Origin: Crotalaria pallida
Taxonomy: Eukaryota; Streptophyta; Magnoliopsida; Fabales; Fabaceae
DNA length: 64,000 nucleotides
Reading direction: 5' to 3'
NCBI GenBank assembly: GCA_037953625.1
Contig: CM075656.1
Coordinates: forward strand, 82,851,001 to 82,915,000
Shown here one piece after another: positions 1 through 11,675 of this stretch. Position 1 is the first letter of the stretch. The number at the start of each line of letters is the position of its first letter. The notes beneath the pieces are model-generated. The model was not told the DNA's origin, made no database searches, and worked only from the letters and a program-made list of their open reading frames with translations. Both the position numbers and the translations under genes were made by a program.

Positions 1-2509
1 CAGAAAACAGAAAAATCAATTTTCATTCGAATACGAAAATCAATCAATTCACATGCAAGATCAGAGATTCAGCGGAAATGATTAACACCTATATTCTTAT
101 TGATTAACCTAGTTATGAAAATGATTTTCCCTTTATCAATTTGAACAATTAAAGATTCAATTCAATCAATTATGAAAATCAATCTTTCTAGGTTTTCAAC
201 CAAGAACGCAATCAAATGACTTGAATATAAAGAGTAAGGGTTTAGAGATACGACACAGTGATTTATCCTGGTTCACTTTCATCCACTTGAAAGCTACATC
301 CAGTCCCCTCTTCAACCAAGAGAGATTCTTCACTATGAGGAATTAGAGTTCTCAAATTACAAGTGATTGCCTCACAAGACTCCCTTCTTGCTAGCTTACA
401 AGAGATAACTGACACCCTTGCCTTGTAATCCTATTGATCTTCTCTCTAATCTAACCTCTACCCCTTGTTGATAATCGACACAACAAGTCTCCAATTGCTT
501 GATGATAAACCACACACCAAGGCTTCACTTGCTTGATTCACAACCAAGACTTCTTCTTCTTCTTCAATAAGAATGCACTTGCTTGATGATAAAATCGACA
601 CACCAAGACTTCTTGTTTGTTGTAGTGGCTTGCCTTCTTGCAAAGATTACAACACGATAGAAAACACAAAACAATCCTATGAATCTCAATCAAGAGTTAT
701 GACAATTCACCATAAGAGATTCAAAGGTTCTTGATCAAAGAATATGAAAATATGAGAACTTTGATCTTTAGAAAATGAGAGAGAATAGAGTGGCTTGATT
801 CTTTGTAAAAATGAATATCAAAATGATAGAGTATGTTCACAAAGGTTAGGAAAAGGTTTATATAGAATACCCAAAAGTTGTAGCACTTAAAAACTGATTT
901 TGAGAAGTCAAAAACGTATTTTAAAAATCAGTTCAGCAGTACTTAATCGATTAAGCAAGTCGTGTACTCGAGTAGTACTCGATTAAGTTAACATTTAATC
1001 GATTAAGTTGGTACTGTACATGTTCAAAACTTGTTTTCTCAAAATCCAACCTTTCCTTTAAAAACTTTAAGCCACCTATTGATTCTAGATTAAGTGAAAA
1101 CTCAAATTATGATTAAATCATGACTTATGAATGAGATTCACTACCCTCTATAATAATCTACCCAAATAAAAAACCTATGAAGCTTGAGAGGCAAAAGATA
1201 AAAGAATTACAAATACACTCAAACTTAGGTCTTCATGAGCTTGCTTTCTCTCTTCTTCATTTGATGTTTGTTGTTGCTTGTTGAGCTTGAAACTTGATCA
1301 ACACTTGTAGCTTGTTCAAAAACACTTTGTCATTATCAAAATATTCATCATGTTCATCATGGAACTAACAATTAATCATTCATAAGTCATGATTAAATCA
1401 TAATTTGAGTTTTCACTTAACCTAGAATCAATAGGTGGCTTAAAGGTTTTAAAGGAAAGGTTGGATTTTGAGAAAACAAGTTTTGAACATGTACAGTACC
1501 AACTTAATCGATTAAGTGATAACTTAATCGAGTACTACTCGAGTACACGACTTGCTTAATCGATTAAGTACTGCTGAACTGATTTTTAAAATACGTTTTT
1601 CACTTCTCAAAATCAGTTTTTAAGTGCTACAACTTTTGGGTATTCTATATAAACCTTTTCCTATTATTTGTGATGAGTCAGAATCATTTTTCATACAAGT
1701 TTTACAAAGAATCAAGCCACTCTATTCTCTCTCATTTTCTAAAGATCAAAGTTCTCATATTTTCATATTCTTTGATCAAGAACCTTTGAATCTCTTATGG
1801 TGAATTGTCATAACTCTTGATTGAGATTCATAGGATTGTTTTGTGTTTTCTATCGTGTTGTAATCTTTGCAAGAAGGCAAGCCACTACAACAAACAAGAA
1901 GTCTTGGTGTGTCGATTTTATCATCAAGCAAGTACATTCTTATTGAAGAAGAAGAAGAAGTCTTGGTTGTGAATCAAGCAAGTGAAGCCTTGATGTGTGG
2001 ATTATCATCAAGCAATTGGAGACTTGTTGTGTCGATTATCAACAAGGGGTAGAGGTTAGATTAGAGAGAAGATCAATAGGATTACAAGGCAAGGGTGTCG
2101 GTTATCTCTTGTAGGCTAGCAAGAAGGGAGTCTTGTGAGGCAATCACTTGTAATTTGAGAACTCTAATTCCTCATAGTGAAGAATCTCTCTTGGTTGAAG
2201 AGGGGACTGGATGTAGCTTTCAAGTGGATGAAAGTGAACCAGGATAAATCACTGTGTCGTATCTCTAAACCCTTACTCTTTATATTCAAGTCATTTGATT
2301 GCGTTCTTGGTTGAAAACCTAGAAAGATTGATTTTCATAATTGATTGAATTGAATCTTTAATTGTTCAAATTGATAAAGGGAAAATCATTTTCATAACTA
2401 GGTTAATCAATAAGAATATAGGTGTTAATCATTTCCGCTGAATCTCTGATCTTGCATGTGAATTGATTGATTTTCGTATTCGAATGAAAATTGATTTTTC
2501 TGTTTTCTG
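1..2509. repeat. 1.13 kb head-to-head inverted repeat of LTR-like sequence
   Basis: Bases 1-1134 are the near-perfect reverse complement of 1376-2509, with a 241-base spacer at 1135-1375. Arm A starts at the window edge, so the palindrome may continue outside. The arms share the palindrome CTTAATCGATTAAG, a TATATAAACC box, and a Glu-rich reading frame of 61 codons that appears on each strand at mirrored positions. One short block differs between the arms (about 822-850 against 1660-1695). The arms read like the LTR of a Ty1-copia element placed in opposite orientations. Inference: two LTRs, or LTR fragments, joined by rearrangement; a transcript across the spacer would form a long hairpin. 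Confidence 0.85.
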
Positions 2510-2705
2510 TCATATTTAATCGATTAAGTTCAAGCTTAATCGAGTACTACTCGAGTACACGACTTGCTTAATCGATTAAGTACTGTAGAATTTGTAAAAA
2601 TCATTTGTTTTGATTGTTTCGATTTGTTTCGTTCGAAAATCTTTCAAGGTAGCTTCAACACCTATTCAACCCCCCCCCCCCTTCTAGGTGTATTCCTAGG
2701 GTTCC
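2510..2705 (+). repeat. End of a copia-type LTR, continuing the inverted-repeat arm
   Basis: This stretch repeats about 70 bases found at 1501-1575, the block of CTTAATCGATTAAG and GTACTACTCGAGTACACG. It then runs into a C-rich tract (12 C, about 2670-2685) followed by CTTCTAGGTGT. A C-rich tract of this kind close to the LTR 3' end is usual in legume SIRE/Maximus-type copia elements (family knowledge). No downstream primer-binding site or pol is present, because LINE sequence follows directly. Confidence 0.5.
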
Positions 2706-3231
2706 TAAGTCTCTCCAACCACCAATTGCGGTTTCCTCAGCGACGATCCTGTTGCACTGCGACGGCTCCTTTTCGGCTGGGAATGGAAGAGGCGGGTCGG
2801 GCTTCATTATTACCTCTAGAGATGGTCGATTTGTGAAGGGGGTGGAGAAAGGAATGAGCTGCCTGCAAAACCAGTGTACCAGGAGGCCTTAGCTGTGTTG
2901 AAGGGTTTGGAATTGGTAAAGGAAATGAATTTAGATGCTGTCTTAGTAAGATCTGACTGTCAGGTTCTTATTTCAGCTCTAAACTCTCCAAAAGAGGATA
3001 TTTCTGATCTAGGAATTTTAAAGAACACTATTTTAAGTTTAGCTAAGTCCTTTAATTATTGCATGTTTTCTTATGTTAATAGATCAGGTAATGTTACTGC
3101 ACATTCTTTAACTAATTGGATTGTGCATGCCTCTGTAAACAGGGTTAGGTTTAATACCCCCGCTTTTTTGCTTGACTATTTTGGTCATTAGTTTTAATAA
3201 ATATGTTAAGTTTAAAAAAAAAAAAAAAAAA
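2705..3231 (+). mobile_element. 5'-truncated LINE with RNase H domain and poly(A) tail
   Basis: Translated fragments match the C-terminal RNase H-like domain (RVT_3 type) of plant L1-like LINEs. A DGSFSAGNGRGGSGFIITSR segment starts near 2762. After a one-base frameshift near 2860 it continues as YQEALAVLKGLELVKEMN, a DCQVLISAL motif and NVTAHSLTNW, ending at TAG 3189-3191. An AATAAA-like signal and a run of about 19 A (3213-3231) close the element, as expected for target-primed integration. Everything 5' of the RNase H is missing. The tail ends only about 75 bases from the stop codon of protease-like gene A, which lies on the opposite strand. Confidence 0.8.
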
Positions 3232-3306
3232 ACACGAGCCTTTATTCCACACGAAATCGATCGGAAGGAGAATTCAAAAGCTAAAATCCACACATCACTC
3301 ATCAAG

Positions 3307-4596
3307 CTAATAAACTGCTTGATAAAATGGTGAAGAAGAGACTTCTAGGCGGGAGCATAATGTTTTGTAAACATGTAGTGAGGAACTAAAGCTTAGTTTG
3401 GAGGAAACTAAATCAAACTCAAGAAGATTGTCCTCCAATAGATGCCCACCAATAACAACCGATGTCCTTGGCTTCTTACCTCCATCCACAAATCCAAGAC
3501 ATGCTACATTTTCATTAACCAACACCATTGAATTGTCACCATAAACTGTCCACACAACTCCCTCTTGAAGCACCAAGTCAATAGTGGGCACAGCCAGTCC
3601 TGTAACAACCCTACCAATAGTGCTTAGATCAAAACATGCTTCAAATGGTGCCAGTGTTTCCACCTTATTTATTTTCCTATCAGCAGCCTTCTTGACAAAA
3701 TCCCTGACAAGGGGTTTTAATATGGAACTATGTAACACCGTGAAGGGGTTCATGGTACTAATTTTGGTTCCCCCGTTTCCCTTACCATCAATGGACAACA
3801 GGGAAGTCTTGAAGTTAAGAGCGCTTCCTTCAATATTGATCGACTTAACATCAATGAAGTATTCATAAGAAGGCTCACCTTCACTGAAGATCGGAGCGGT
3901 GCTAACAGGGTTAACAATCAGAGTTGTGGTATTCAGCATGTTGGATTTTGGTGCACCATTGATGAAGAGTTTGCCGGGTTCATTGTTGAATAAAGTAGGT
4001 AAGCAAATAGCAAACTTACAAGTTGATGAGAGCTGTGTTGGTAAAGCAAGTGAAGTCCTTGCTAATCCTAATATCCCCTTGCTGCCTTCAGGTAAGCCTT
4101 TCAAAACTGAAGGGTCGCCGCTAAATAGGTCAGAGTTCGTGCAGCTGGAAAGCAAGTCGGACTGTTTGGAACCGGAAAGGGAGATGATATCAACACCCGC
4201 GTCGCCGCTGAAAATAGTACCAGCCAAAGGGTTGATTATGTTGGCACCACAAGTGTCATTTGAGCAGCCTGGTTTGAAAGGGCCGTTGCAGCCAGAGCAC
4301 CAGGTACTTGAGGAGCATTTTTTTGAGTCGCAATGGACGGGTTGGTAGGTTGAAGAGTTGTAGTGGTTGTCACAATCGTACCATAGGATTGGTCCTCCGA
4401 GATCAATGGTTAGATTGAAGTTGTGTTGAGGAGTTCCTACACCAATGGAAGTATAGAACAGATTGGTTTTTGGGTCTTTTCCAATGGGTAGGACTAAGGG
4501 AGTGGGTTGGGATTTTTCATGTAATCGTGATAAGCATGAAACTGAGAGAAGGGAGATTAAGAGGAGGGAGAAATGGATGACAGTGGAGGAAGCCAT
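3307..4596 (-). CDS. Gene A: basic 7S globulin / EDGP-like secreted aspartic-protease homologue
   Basis: Single-exon gene of 429 residues, the usual length for the xylanase-inhibitor (TAXI)/EDGP/basic 7S globulin group of A1-like proteins. ATG is at 4596 and TAG at 3307. A hydrophobic signal peptide covers about residues 1-22 and predicts secretion to the cell wall. The N-terminal half is Cys-rich (SCNGP/CSNDTC-type pairs at about 89-116). The first catalytic motif is DLGG (Asp65) followed by WYDC, and the position of the second Asp-Ser/Thr-Gly holds STMNPFTVL. The catalytic dyad is therefore lost and protease activity is unlikely. Family members bind or inhibit microbial xylanases and glucanases; that role is inferred here. 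Closest relative in the window is gene C at 23.5 kb. Confidence 0.93.
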   Translation of the reverse strand: MASSTVIHFSLLLISLLSVSCLSRLHEKSQPTPLVLPIGKDPKTNLFYTSIGVGTPQHNFNLTIDLGGPILWYDCDNHYNSSTYQPVHCDSKKCSSSTWCSGCNGPFKPGCSNDTCGANIINPLAGTIFSGDAGVDIISLSGSKQSDLLSSCTNSDLFSGDPSVLKGLPEGSKGILGLARTSLALPTQLSSTCKFAICLPTLFNNEPGKLFINGAPKSNMLNTTTLIVNPVSTAPIFSEGEPSYEYFIDVKSINIEGSALNFKTSLLSIDGKGNGGTKISTMNPFTVLHSSILKPLVRDFVKKAADRKINKVETLAPFEACFDLSTIGRVVTGLAVPTIDLVLQEGVVWTVYGDNSMVLVNENVACLGFVDGGKKPRTSVVIGGHLLEDNLLEFDLVSSKLSFSSSLHVYKTLCSRLEVSSSPFYQAVY

Positions 4597-4640
4597 TCAA
4601 GTTTAATGCTTTGGTGCTCAACATGCCTTGCAGAGGTTTC

Positions 4641-4650
4641 CTTCTTATAG
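4641..4650 (-). promoter_or_regulatory. Possible TATA box of gene A
   Basis: On the minus strand CTATAAGAAG lies about 45-54 bases upstream of the gene A ATG. A second TATA-like stretch sits near 4670-4682. The position suits a plant core promoter with a short leader, but the motif is weak. Confidence 0.35.
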
Positions 4651-5400
4651 AAGTGGATAGCAATATAAGCCTGATATTATAAATTGACAACATGGATTTG
4701 TTTAAGCTGACAATGTTTGGATATGACATATATTCTTAGATCTGGATCCGCTGTTTATATTCCTTCTCCATAATACTTCCTCCTCCTTGGTTGAATTTTG
4801 CCTTTTAGGTTTTTTTCTTATTTCACTGTCTTTTACATTTTCAATACATAAACATTTTTTTTCTTAATTTTAACTTCATTCAATTATTTCATTCACTTCT
4901 AATTAATTATATTTTTATCATCTCTCTCATTTATAAATCATTGTACATTAATTAATGGACACACAAACTAATAAAAATTAAATACTACTATAATTTTTAA
5001 TAAGGATTAAATAGGAGAATTTTGGACAAACCATACATAATACTTACAATAATTAACACTTTCTTAATCTGTATGCCCAGACCTAAAAGGTCATACTCGA
5101 TGCAACAAATGGAGTATTATGCAAAGAATGTGGGGTTTTTTTTCATTACCATCATTTGTTTTTACACTTAAAATCGTATACCTCACTAAAAAAATTTCAA
5201 TCCTGAGTATACTGGCTATCAAAAAAAGTTTCAATTGCGAGGTCTGACCAAAACAAAAATCCCCAAAGGCAAAAGCAAAAATAAGTGGTTTTCCCTCCTG
5301 ATTTCTTCAGTTTCTTTTGAATTTATTCCTTTCTCTATTAAACACTATTTGCATACGGCTTATTCGTTCCTGCAAAGAGCAGATAATAAAAAAATTACCT
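4651..5400. other. AT-rich intergenic region upstream of gene A
   Basis: No gene, long ORF or clear terminal repeat was recognised. The sequence is AT-rich with homopolymer runs and presumably includes the promoter region of gene A. Confidence 0.5.
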
Positions 5401-6412
5401 TATGCTCAAGGTAGAGTGCCCAAACCCCCCTTTTATCCCCAAATCCCATTTTAAATGGGAAATATCCGTATTGCCCTTTACTATTCAAATCACAAAAAAA
5501 ATCAAAAATCAAAACCTCAAATCCCAAACCCCAATATTCAAAACCCCAAACTCCATCATTTCACCATCTCACAAATCCTTTTTTCTTTTTCTCATCTTCC
5601 ACCATCAAATTCCTTCACTCAAAAAAAAAAAAAAAACTCCAAACCGACAAGTTTTTTTTCTCTTTCATGTTCAAAAGGAGTATCAATGGACGTTTCATAC
5701 TTGTTGAAGGTAAAATTTATGTTTTTTTTGCTACGCTACTGTGCAAATTCCGACAATTCAGTGTCAAAATTTTTGAGATTCCGACACGGTATGTCGGAAC
5801 TTTTTAGGTAGTGTTTTTTAAAGAGTTTTTCGACATATATATGTCAGAATTTTTTCTAACGAAAAAAGAATAAAACACTGTAAATTTTCGATACCCTGTG
5901 TCGGAAATTTAAAATTCCGACATTGGTTGGTTGGAATTTTATAGCGCCAAAATAAAAAAAAAACAAACACTAACAACGAAAAGAAGACAAATGGGTTTGC
6001 TTAAAACATAACAAATGAACAAAAAAAACTACTAAAAAAATGAAAATCTAACTTTAAAAAACCTATTAATCATCTACATCAAATAACACAAAGCAAAAAC
6101 GAAAAACCAAACCAAACCCTACATGAACAGGAAAAAGAAAGTTCATACCTAAAGGAGAGAGTCCCAGTCGCCGCGGCGGCGTCGACAAGGAGGAAGAAGA
6201 ACGGTGGAAGTTGAGTGGGTTCAAAAAGTTGAAAAGTTGGAGGAAGTTGAGAAGTTGGAGGAGAGCTGGGGTTTCGGAAAATAAAAATATGAAATGGAGG
6301 GAGTTTGAACGGTGCAAATGGGGTTTAAAGGAGAATAATTTTGGGATGATTAAAAAATAATGAGGTTTGGGAAATAAAAGAGGGTTTGAAGACTAAAACC
6401 CTTCTTAGTTCA
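5401..6412. repeat. Repeat-derived region with short TGTCGGAA / TTCCGACA inverted motifs
   Basis: Between 5745 and 5940 the motif TTCCGACA and its complement TGTCGGAA recur several times in both orientations (for example around 5751, 5779, 5835, 5900 and 5918). Dense short inverted motifs are typical of the subterminal regions of CACTA transposons, but no CACTA terminus was found here. A GC-rich patch lies at 6165-6190. The reading frames are low-complexity and not convincing as genes. Confidence 0.4.
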
Positions 6413-6415
6413 GTA

Positions 6416-6705
6416 CTCCTTCCGGCTTGAAATATAAGCAACAAAAAACATACGTCTCTTGGTTTAAAATATAAGCAAAACTAACCAACTTTCTTAAATT
6501 TTATTTCATTCTCAATGTCACTTTCCTAAAACATCCCTAGAAAATTGTTATCTTATTTAATTTTTGTTTCATTCCCAATGCAACTTTTCTAAAATATCTA
6601 TATTCTTTTTATAAATTTGAGAAAATTAAATACAATTAACTAACCTCCTTAATAAACGTAAAATTAGTTAGTTTTACTTATAATTTGAGCCGGGACAGAA
6701 GGGAG
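6416..6705. mobile_element. Stowaway-like MITE (copy 1)
   Basis: The left end CTCCTTCCGGCTTGAAATAT follows a TA. The right end holds the complementary TTATAATTTGAGCCGG and an imperfect GGGAG. The internal sequence closely matches the MITEs at 19240-19521 and 25581-25863, so this is one family of about 285 bases. The right terminus is slightly degraded. Confidence 0.75.
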
Positions 6706-7852
6706 CAGCAGTCTGGATAGTCGGGCCTTCTAATTTTTTTCCCTGTGAAAAATAGCATGACACCTCGCTATAACGTAAGCAAGAATACGGCATCAGTCAT
6801 CATCCCATAATAAATTCATAAAATAAAACACTAAACCAATTTAACTACATATATCAATTATCACCTACCCAGAAAATAAAAAAATATATCCCGTCCGGTC
6901 TTAATTATAAAAAAAAAAAATCATACTAATAGTTTTAGACATAAGTAAAATTTAATTAACTTTTTATTTCAAATACAATTATTCTTAAAATATATCTATA
7001 AAGTGATTGAATCATTTAATTTTTGTTTTATTTTCAATATAAGTTTACTAATGTAGTCTATTTTTTTTTTATGAATTTGACAAAATTAAATGTATTCAAC
7101 TAACTTTTCTTAATATCCGTGAAGTACGAGATAAGAGGAAGTATCATCTTACCTATAATAATACACTATGTTCGGGTCTGCACGCTAACAAGTTACGACT
7201 GCCAATATAATAGATCTATTTCATTTTCAGAAATCAAGAAGGCAAATACTACGAGACCATACAGCCTGAAAAGTCTTGAAAGTTTTATCCGTTGAACTGA
7301 AATTTTTTCCTATGGCACGTGTGTTTCCGACATTAAAAATATAGGGGAAAAAAAACAAACTAATTACTAAGTAACGTGCATGCATGATGCAGCTTATATA
7401 ATAGTACTATTTATTAAGCAAGTTGAACAACTTGGTCACATGATTGATTCATTGCTATTCTTTAAATTCACAAAAGTCGTGACTAAATGAAAATGAAGGG
7501 ATAGACAAAATACAAAAAAATATTGCAACGAAAATTAAATTAAAGGACCTATAAACATCTATAATCTATATAATATAGAGATTTCAGTTTAACACTCGTG
7601 TGCCCAAATTTTTAAAGGTATGTCATCCTTTTGTGGTAAGAGATATACGGTAGGAGCTTTGAAGTTTGGTTACTTGATCGGGAGAATGGATTACTGTTTG
7701 TTATTTGGTTGGTACTTTGAGATAAATGTTGGATCGAGTATCTTAATACTCCCACAAATCATATATCCTTTTTTTTTATATAAAAAGGTATCCTATTGGA
7801 GGCTCCACATTCATTCTCAGCAAATTGGGGCCTTCACGTTAGAAATTGGAGA
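6706..7852. other. AT-rich intergenic region with a degenerate MITE
   Basis: At about 6893-7140 a TCCCGTCCGGTCTTAATTAT end and an internal pattern like that of the Stowaway copies suggest an older, degraded MITE. The rest shows no gene; a 79-codon frame near 7620 resembles nothing. Confidence 0.4.
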
Positions 7853-8445
7853 ATGCTGAAATTTGGAGGTATCACGTGTCTCTCTTTCAAATCAAAAACG
7901 CTATATTAGCGACGGTTATAACCGCCGCGAACTGGACACCTCTAAAACTGCCCCGTTGAAATTCATCATTTAGCTACGGCTTTAAATGTCGCGAATTTTA
8001 AAGAATACTGAAATTCCAAGGCATCCACGTGTCTCTCTTTCAAATATGAAACGCTGACTTAGAAACGGCTATAACCGCCGCGAACTGTTTTCATCTAAAA
8101 TCGCCTAGTAGAAATTGATCTTTTAGCTACGGTTATAGCTGTCGCTAATTTTAAAGAGTAATGAAATTCGGAGGCATTCACTTGTCTCTCTTTCAAATAT
8201 GAAACGGTTATAACCGCCGCGAACTGTTTTCATAAATCGCACAGTTGAAATTAATCATTTAACTACGGATTTAACTGCCGCTAATATTAAAGAATGCTGA
8301 AATTAAAGGCATCCAAGTGTCTCTCTTTCACATCGGGAAACGGTTTTTAGCGACGCTTATCAACGCAACGAACTGTTTTCAATAGAACAGCTGTTGAAAT
8401 TGATCATTTAGCTACGGTTTTAACTGTCGCTAATTGTAAAAGGAA
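7853..8445. repeat. Imperfect tandem array of about 135-155 base units (4 copies)
   Basis: Four diverged units begin near 7855, 8009, 8159 and 8293. Each contains GTGTCTCTCTTTCA, then a GACGGTTATAACCGCCGCGAACTG-like segment, then TTAGCTACGGTTTTAACTGTCGCTAA. Each unit thus contains small inverted repeats (CGGTTATAACCG). Arrays of this form occur in the subterminal regions of CACTA and some Mutator elements, but no matching terminus was found. A related GTGACGG...CCGTCAC hairpin lies near 8552-8577. Confidence 0.7.
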
Positions 8446-9280
8446 TTTCAGATTTAAACTTATCAATAATATGACAATTTCAAAAATGCAATGATTGTAA
8501 ACCGCTAAAATTATTAACTAGAAATTCAATATTCTTTTTTGATGCACTATTTTAGTGACGGTTTTTCCCGTCACGGATTTTTTTGATAGCTCTATCTCTT
8601 GATTTAAGCTATTGACTTAGCAACAATTCAAATTGTCGTTACTATTAACAGAATTTTAGATTTGAATTTGGCAACAATTTCAATAATTGCATCCACCTTT
8701 TCATATATTTACAAATAAGCTGAACATAAATAGTTTGGCGAGGGTTTTTTTCCCATAAATTTATGTTTAAAACACTACTAGAGATCAGCATTTAACATCT
8801 GTTTTTTTTTTTTCGCATTCCACATCTGTTTTAGAAATGATATAAATGTGAGAGATGTTAAAAGTAATGACTTTCCGCATCACTTCTAAAAACAGATGTG
8901 AAAGGTTGGACTTTCCGCATCACTTTTAAAAACAAATGTGGAATGTTCCATAACTGATGCGGAAAGTTACTTTCCACATCACTTACGAACCAAAACAGAT
9001 GCGGAAAGTGGACATTCCGCATCTGTTTTAGAAAAAAAAAAAAAACAGATGTGGAATGTCCACTTTCCGCATCTGTTTTTTATCAGATGTGGAAAAGTTG
9101 AATTTTTTTTTTTGGAGCAATGACCTGCATTAATGGATCTAAAAGGCAAAATAAGTTTATAATAAACCCATAATATAAATGAATCAACATTTACTACCAA
9201 AAATAAAGTTATAATAACTTTACCAAAAAAAAAGTTATAATAACTACATATGCTAGTTTACAAAGTAATCTTGGAGTTCC

Positions 9281-9409
9281 TATACTAAAGTTCTACTCTT
9301 CTAGTCTCTTAACTACTATACTAAAGTTCTACTCTTCTACTCTTAACTACTATACTGAAGTTCTACTCTTCTACTCTTAACTACTATACTAAAGTTCTAC
9401 TCTTCTACT
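9281..9409. repeat. Tandem repeat, about 34-bp unit, 4 copies
   Basis: The unit TATACTAAAGTTCTACTCTT plus CTACTCTTAACTAC is repeated nearly four times. The array lies inside the CACTA element just downstream of the captured callose synthase exon. Confidence 0.85.
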
Positions 9410-9416
9410 GTACAAT

Positions 9417-9602
9417 CTATACTCTGAATGCTTGGTTGTATAGTATCCTGGTTTGGAATTCTGAAACAAATGGGAACCAAGCTAATATGGCCACTGGTGC
9501 AAAGATCACCACTCCCATCAAGTATTCTTTCCCCCTTGCTAAAGCTTTCACAGAACCCCACATTCCAATGAGCTTCATCAATGGCCTACAAGCTTGACAT
9601 AT
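9417..9602 (-). pseudogene. Captured last exon of a callose synthase (glucan synthase-like)
   Basis: After a plausible splice acceptor (GAGCAG at the upstream side) the minus strand encodes WGSVKALARGKEYLMG and AWFPFVSEFQTRILYNQAF, followed closely by a stop. This matches the C-terminal membrane region of plant callose synthases (1,3-beta-glucan synthase, GSL/CalS, plasma membrane). Native proteins continue for a further dozen or more residues after NQAF, so the tail is altered here. No other callose synthase domain is present nearby, so the fragment cannot encode a working enzyme. Its place inside a CACTA element indicates transposon capture of a host gene piece. Confidence 0.85.
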
Positions 9603-11515
9603 CTGCTCGTATATAAATAAATAATAAATAAATGAGAGGCATATCAGCAAGAAGTGAGTTTACATTTGAAGATAACACATAGCAACAGAAATCAAGAGGG
9701 AAACTTCTCTAATTGCAATTTAAGGAATAAATCTGAGTAGATAGTAATCTGGGTAGATAGGCATATATCAAAAATAAAAGCATTAAAAGTAAGCTATTAA
9801 CATGACTAAACAGTTATTAAAATTTGAAATAAATCAAAAGATACAGGTCAAGCAACAGAACTTATTAAAGGCAATTGCAATCTCTGTCTAAATAGCATAA
9901 TATTGGCTCATATTATAGCAGTACATAATTTCCAATATCCTAATAGGGCCAAAGGGATTTTCCAATCATTCATCTTTACCAACCACACCTAAATAGCATA
10001 AGACATGAAAGGGATTTGCAATCTCTATCTACCTAGGTGACTATTTTTCACTTTATAAGGACACTATTTGCACATTTAGATTTCAGTTTCAGCACACAAG
10101 AGTCAAAATATCAGAAGTTTAAGCTAATTTTGGACACAGAGGTGGTTAAAGGATTTTATCAAACAACATGAAGGCAGCATTAGAGGGAAAGAAAAAACCA
10201 CAGATTAACTCAGAGTATACACGACAATCATTAAACAAGGTAAGAATTAATTAAGAATTTGAAAAACAAAGTGCGAAGGATCAATCACGGAAGAACAATA
10301 AATAAAAGTAAGAGAATTCATGAGGATTACCTTGACTTAGAAGAGATTCCGGTGAGTTGAAGCTTAGGAACTAAACTTAAGCCACTGAAGTGATCTTTCA
10401 CGTACGAAAGAATATAATGCTGTTAAAGAGAAAGACAAGTTTGCTTAGAGCTAGAAAGAATCAACAAATCACATTAAGAAAGCAAAAAACCTTCAACTAC
10501 AAATGACACACATTTTATCACACAAGAAAGTTAAAATCCAAAACAAGAAAGTTAAAATCCAAAACAGTATCAAATCAATGAGTTTCAGTCACAAATTTTG
10601 CAGAACACAAGAAAATATATCAAAGATCAACACATAAAACCCGTTTTTCTGAAATTGATTTCACAAAAACCATTCTTGTAAAAATAGCATGAATTTTCAT
10701 GAATTTTGAAAGGAAAACTTAAGGGATACATGATATTAGAAACAAGTACATGACACAGAAGTATAGAAGTGATAGAACATAAAGGAAACTAGATTTGTGC
10801 AGCAAATTATACTTAGAAAAAAAAAACAAGGCCAGGAACTTGAACACCACAGATGTTTGAATAGGGTGGCAATTTAAAGAGGTTTGATGTAGGGTCAAGG
10901 TTATTGGCTGAATTATTTTTCTAGCACACAAAGTGTCTTCTAATTAGACCAGCTTTAATTTCCAATAATTCACGATAACTAAAAAGCTTCAATTATTTTC
11001 ACAACCTCTTCACTTTCATTAAGCACCCCCTTTTGTTTGCAAATGTAAAAGTTGATTGCTCACGTGTAAGCCTAGCAGAAGATGCACCATCACTTTAAAG
11101 CATCATAAGGAATCATTTTCAGTTTCAGCAATTTTTGGCAATTCATTTCTGAGACTTGGATTGGTGTGTGGTTATGGTAGTGACAAGTCCAATTTGTACC
11201 TATACAAACCGTAGAAGAACAGAACCACCTACTTGTTCCCAACAACTGAGATAACCCATAGAACACCAATAACCTGGTAACAAAAGAAAAAAAAGAAGCC
11301 ATAATTTTACTGCATTACTAGATAAGCATGGTGCAAAAGAAAAAGATTGAATGCACTATTAATAGACATGATTTTTAGTTGATTCTCAGTTAATAACACA
11401 AAATACTAAGAAATTCACTGGAATTCGAAGGAACCAAAACCAACTTAACCAACCAACATGGTTTCATCAGAGGAAATTAAAGCTTTATATAAGAATGAAG
11501 CTAAGTGAGGAATCA

Positions 11516-11675
11516 ACTTACGCTAAGAAACTTCTTCAAATCTCTCCCAGTTCCCATTTCCCTCAAAACAACCAAGGCTCGGTTAATTTCAATTCTCAAA
11601 GCAGAAGCAAGCTCAACAACGCATTCCTCAGGAATTGCAATATGTGGGATGTGCGGTGGAGACCTTAGGTTGAGA
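11516..11675 (-). pseudogene. Exon-like fragment of an unrecognised plant gene inside the CACTA element
   Basis: The minus strand encodes a non-repetitive peptide with HIAIPEECVVELASALRIE and REMGTGRDLKKFLSV, which has coding character (amphipathic, no low complexity) in contrast to the AT-rich surroundings. I do not recognise the parent gene. It may be from the same captured locus as the callose synthase exon or from another. Exon borders are uncertain. Confidence 0.4.

Noticed and set aside
458..643. Glu-rich 61-codon frame, repeated at 1867-2052
   Set aside because: Starts at a non-ATG codon, lies in a LTR-like inverted repeat, and is low-complexity (GAA repeats).
8773..9085. CRISPR-like short repeats
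   Set aside because: Repeats are in both orientations, irregularly spaced and lie at a CACTA terminus in a plant genome.
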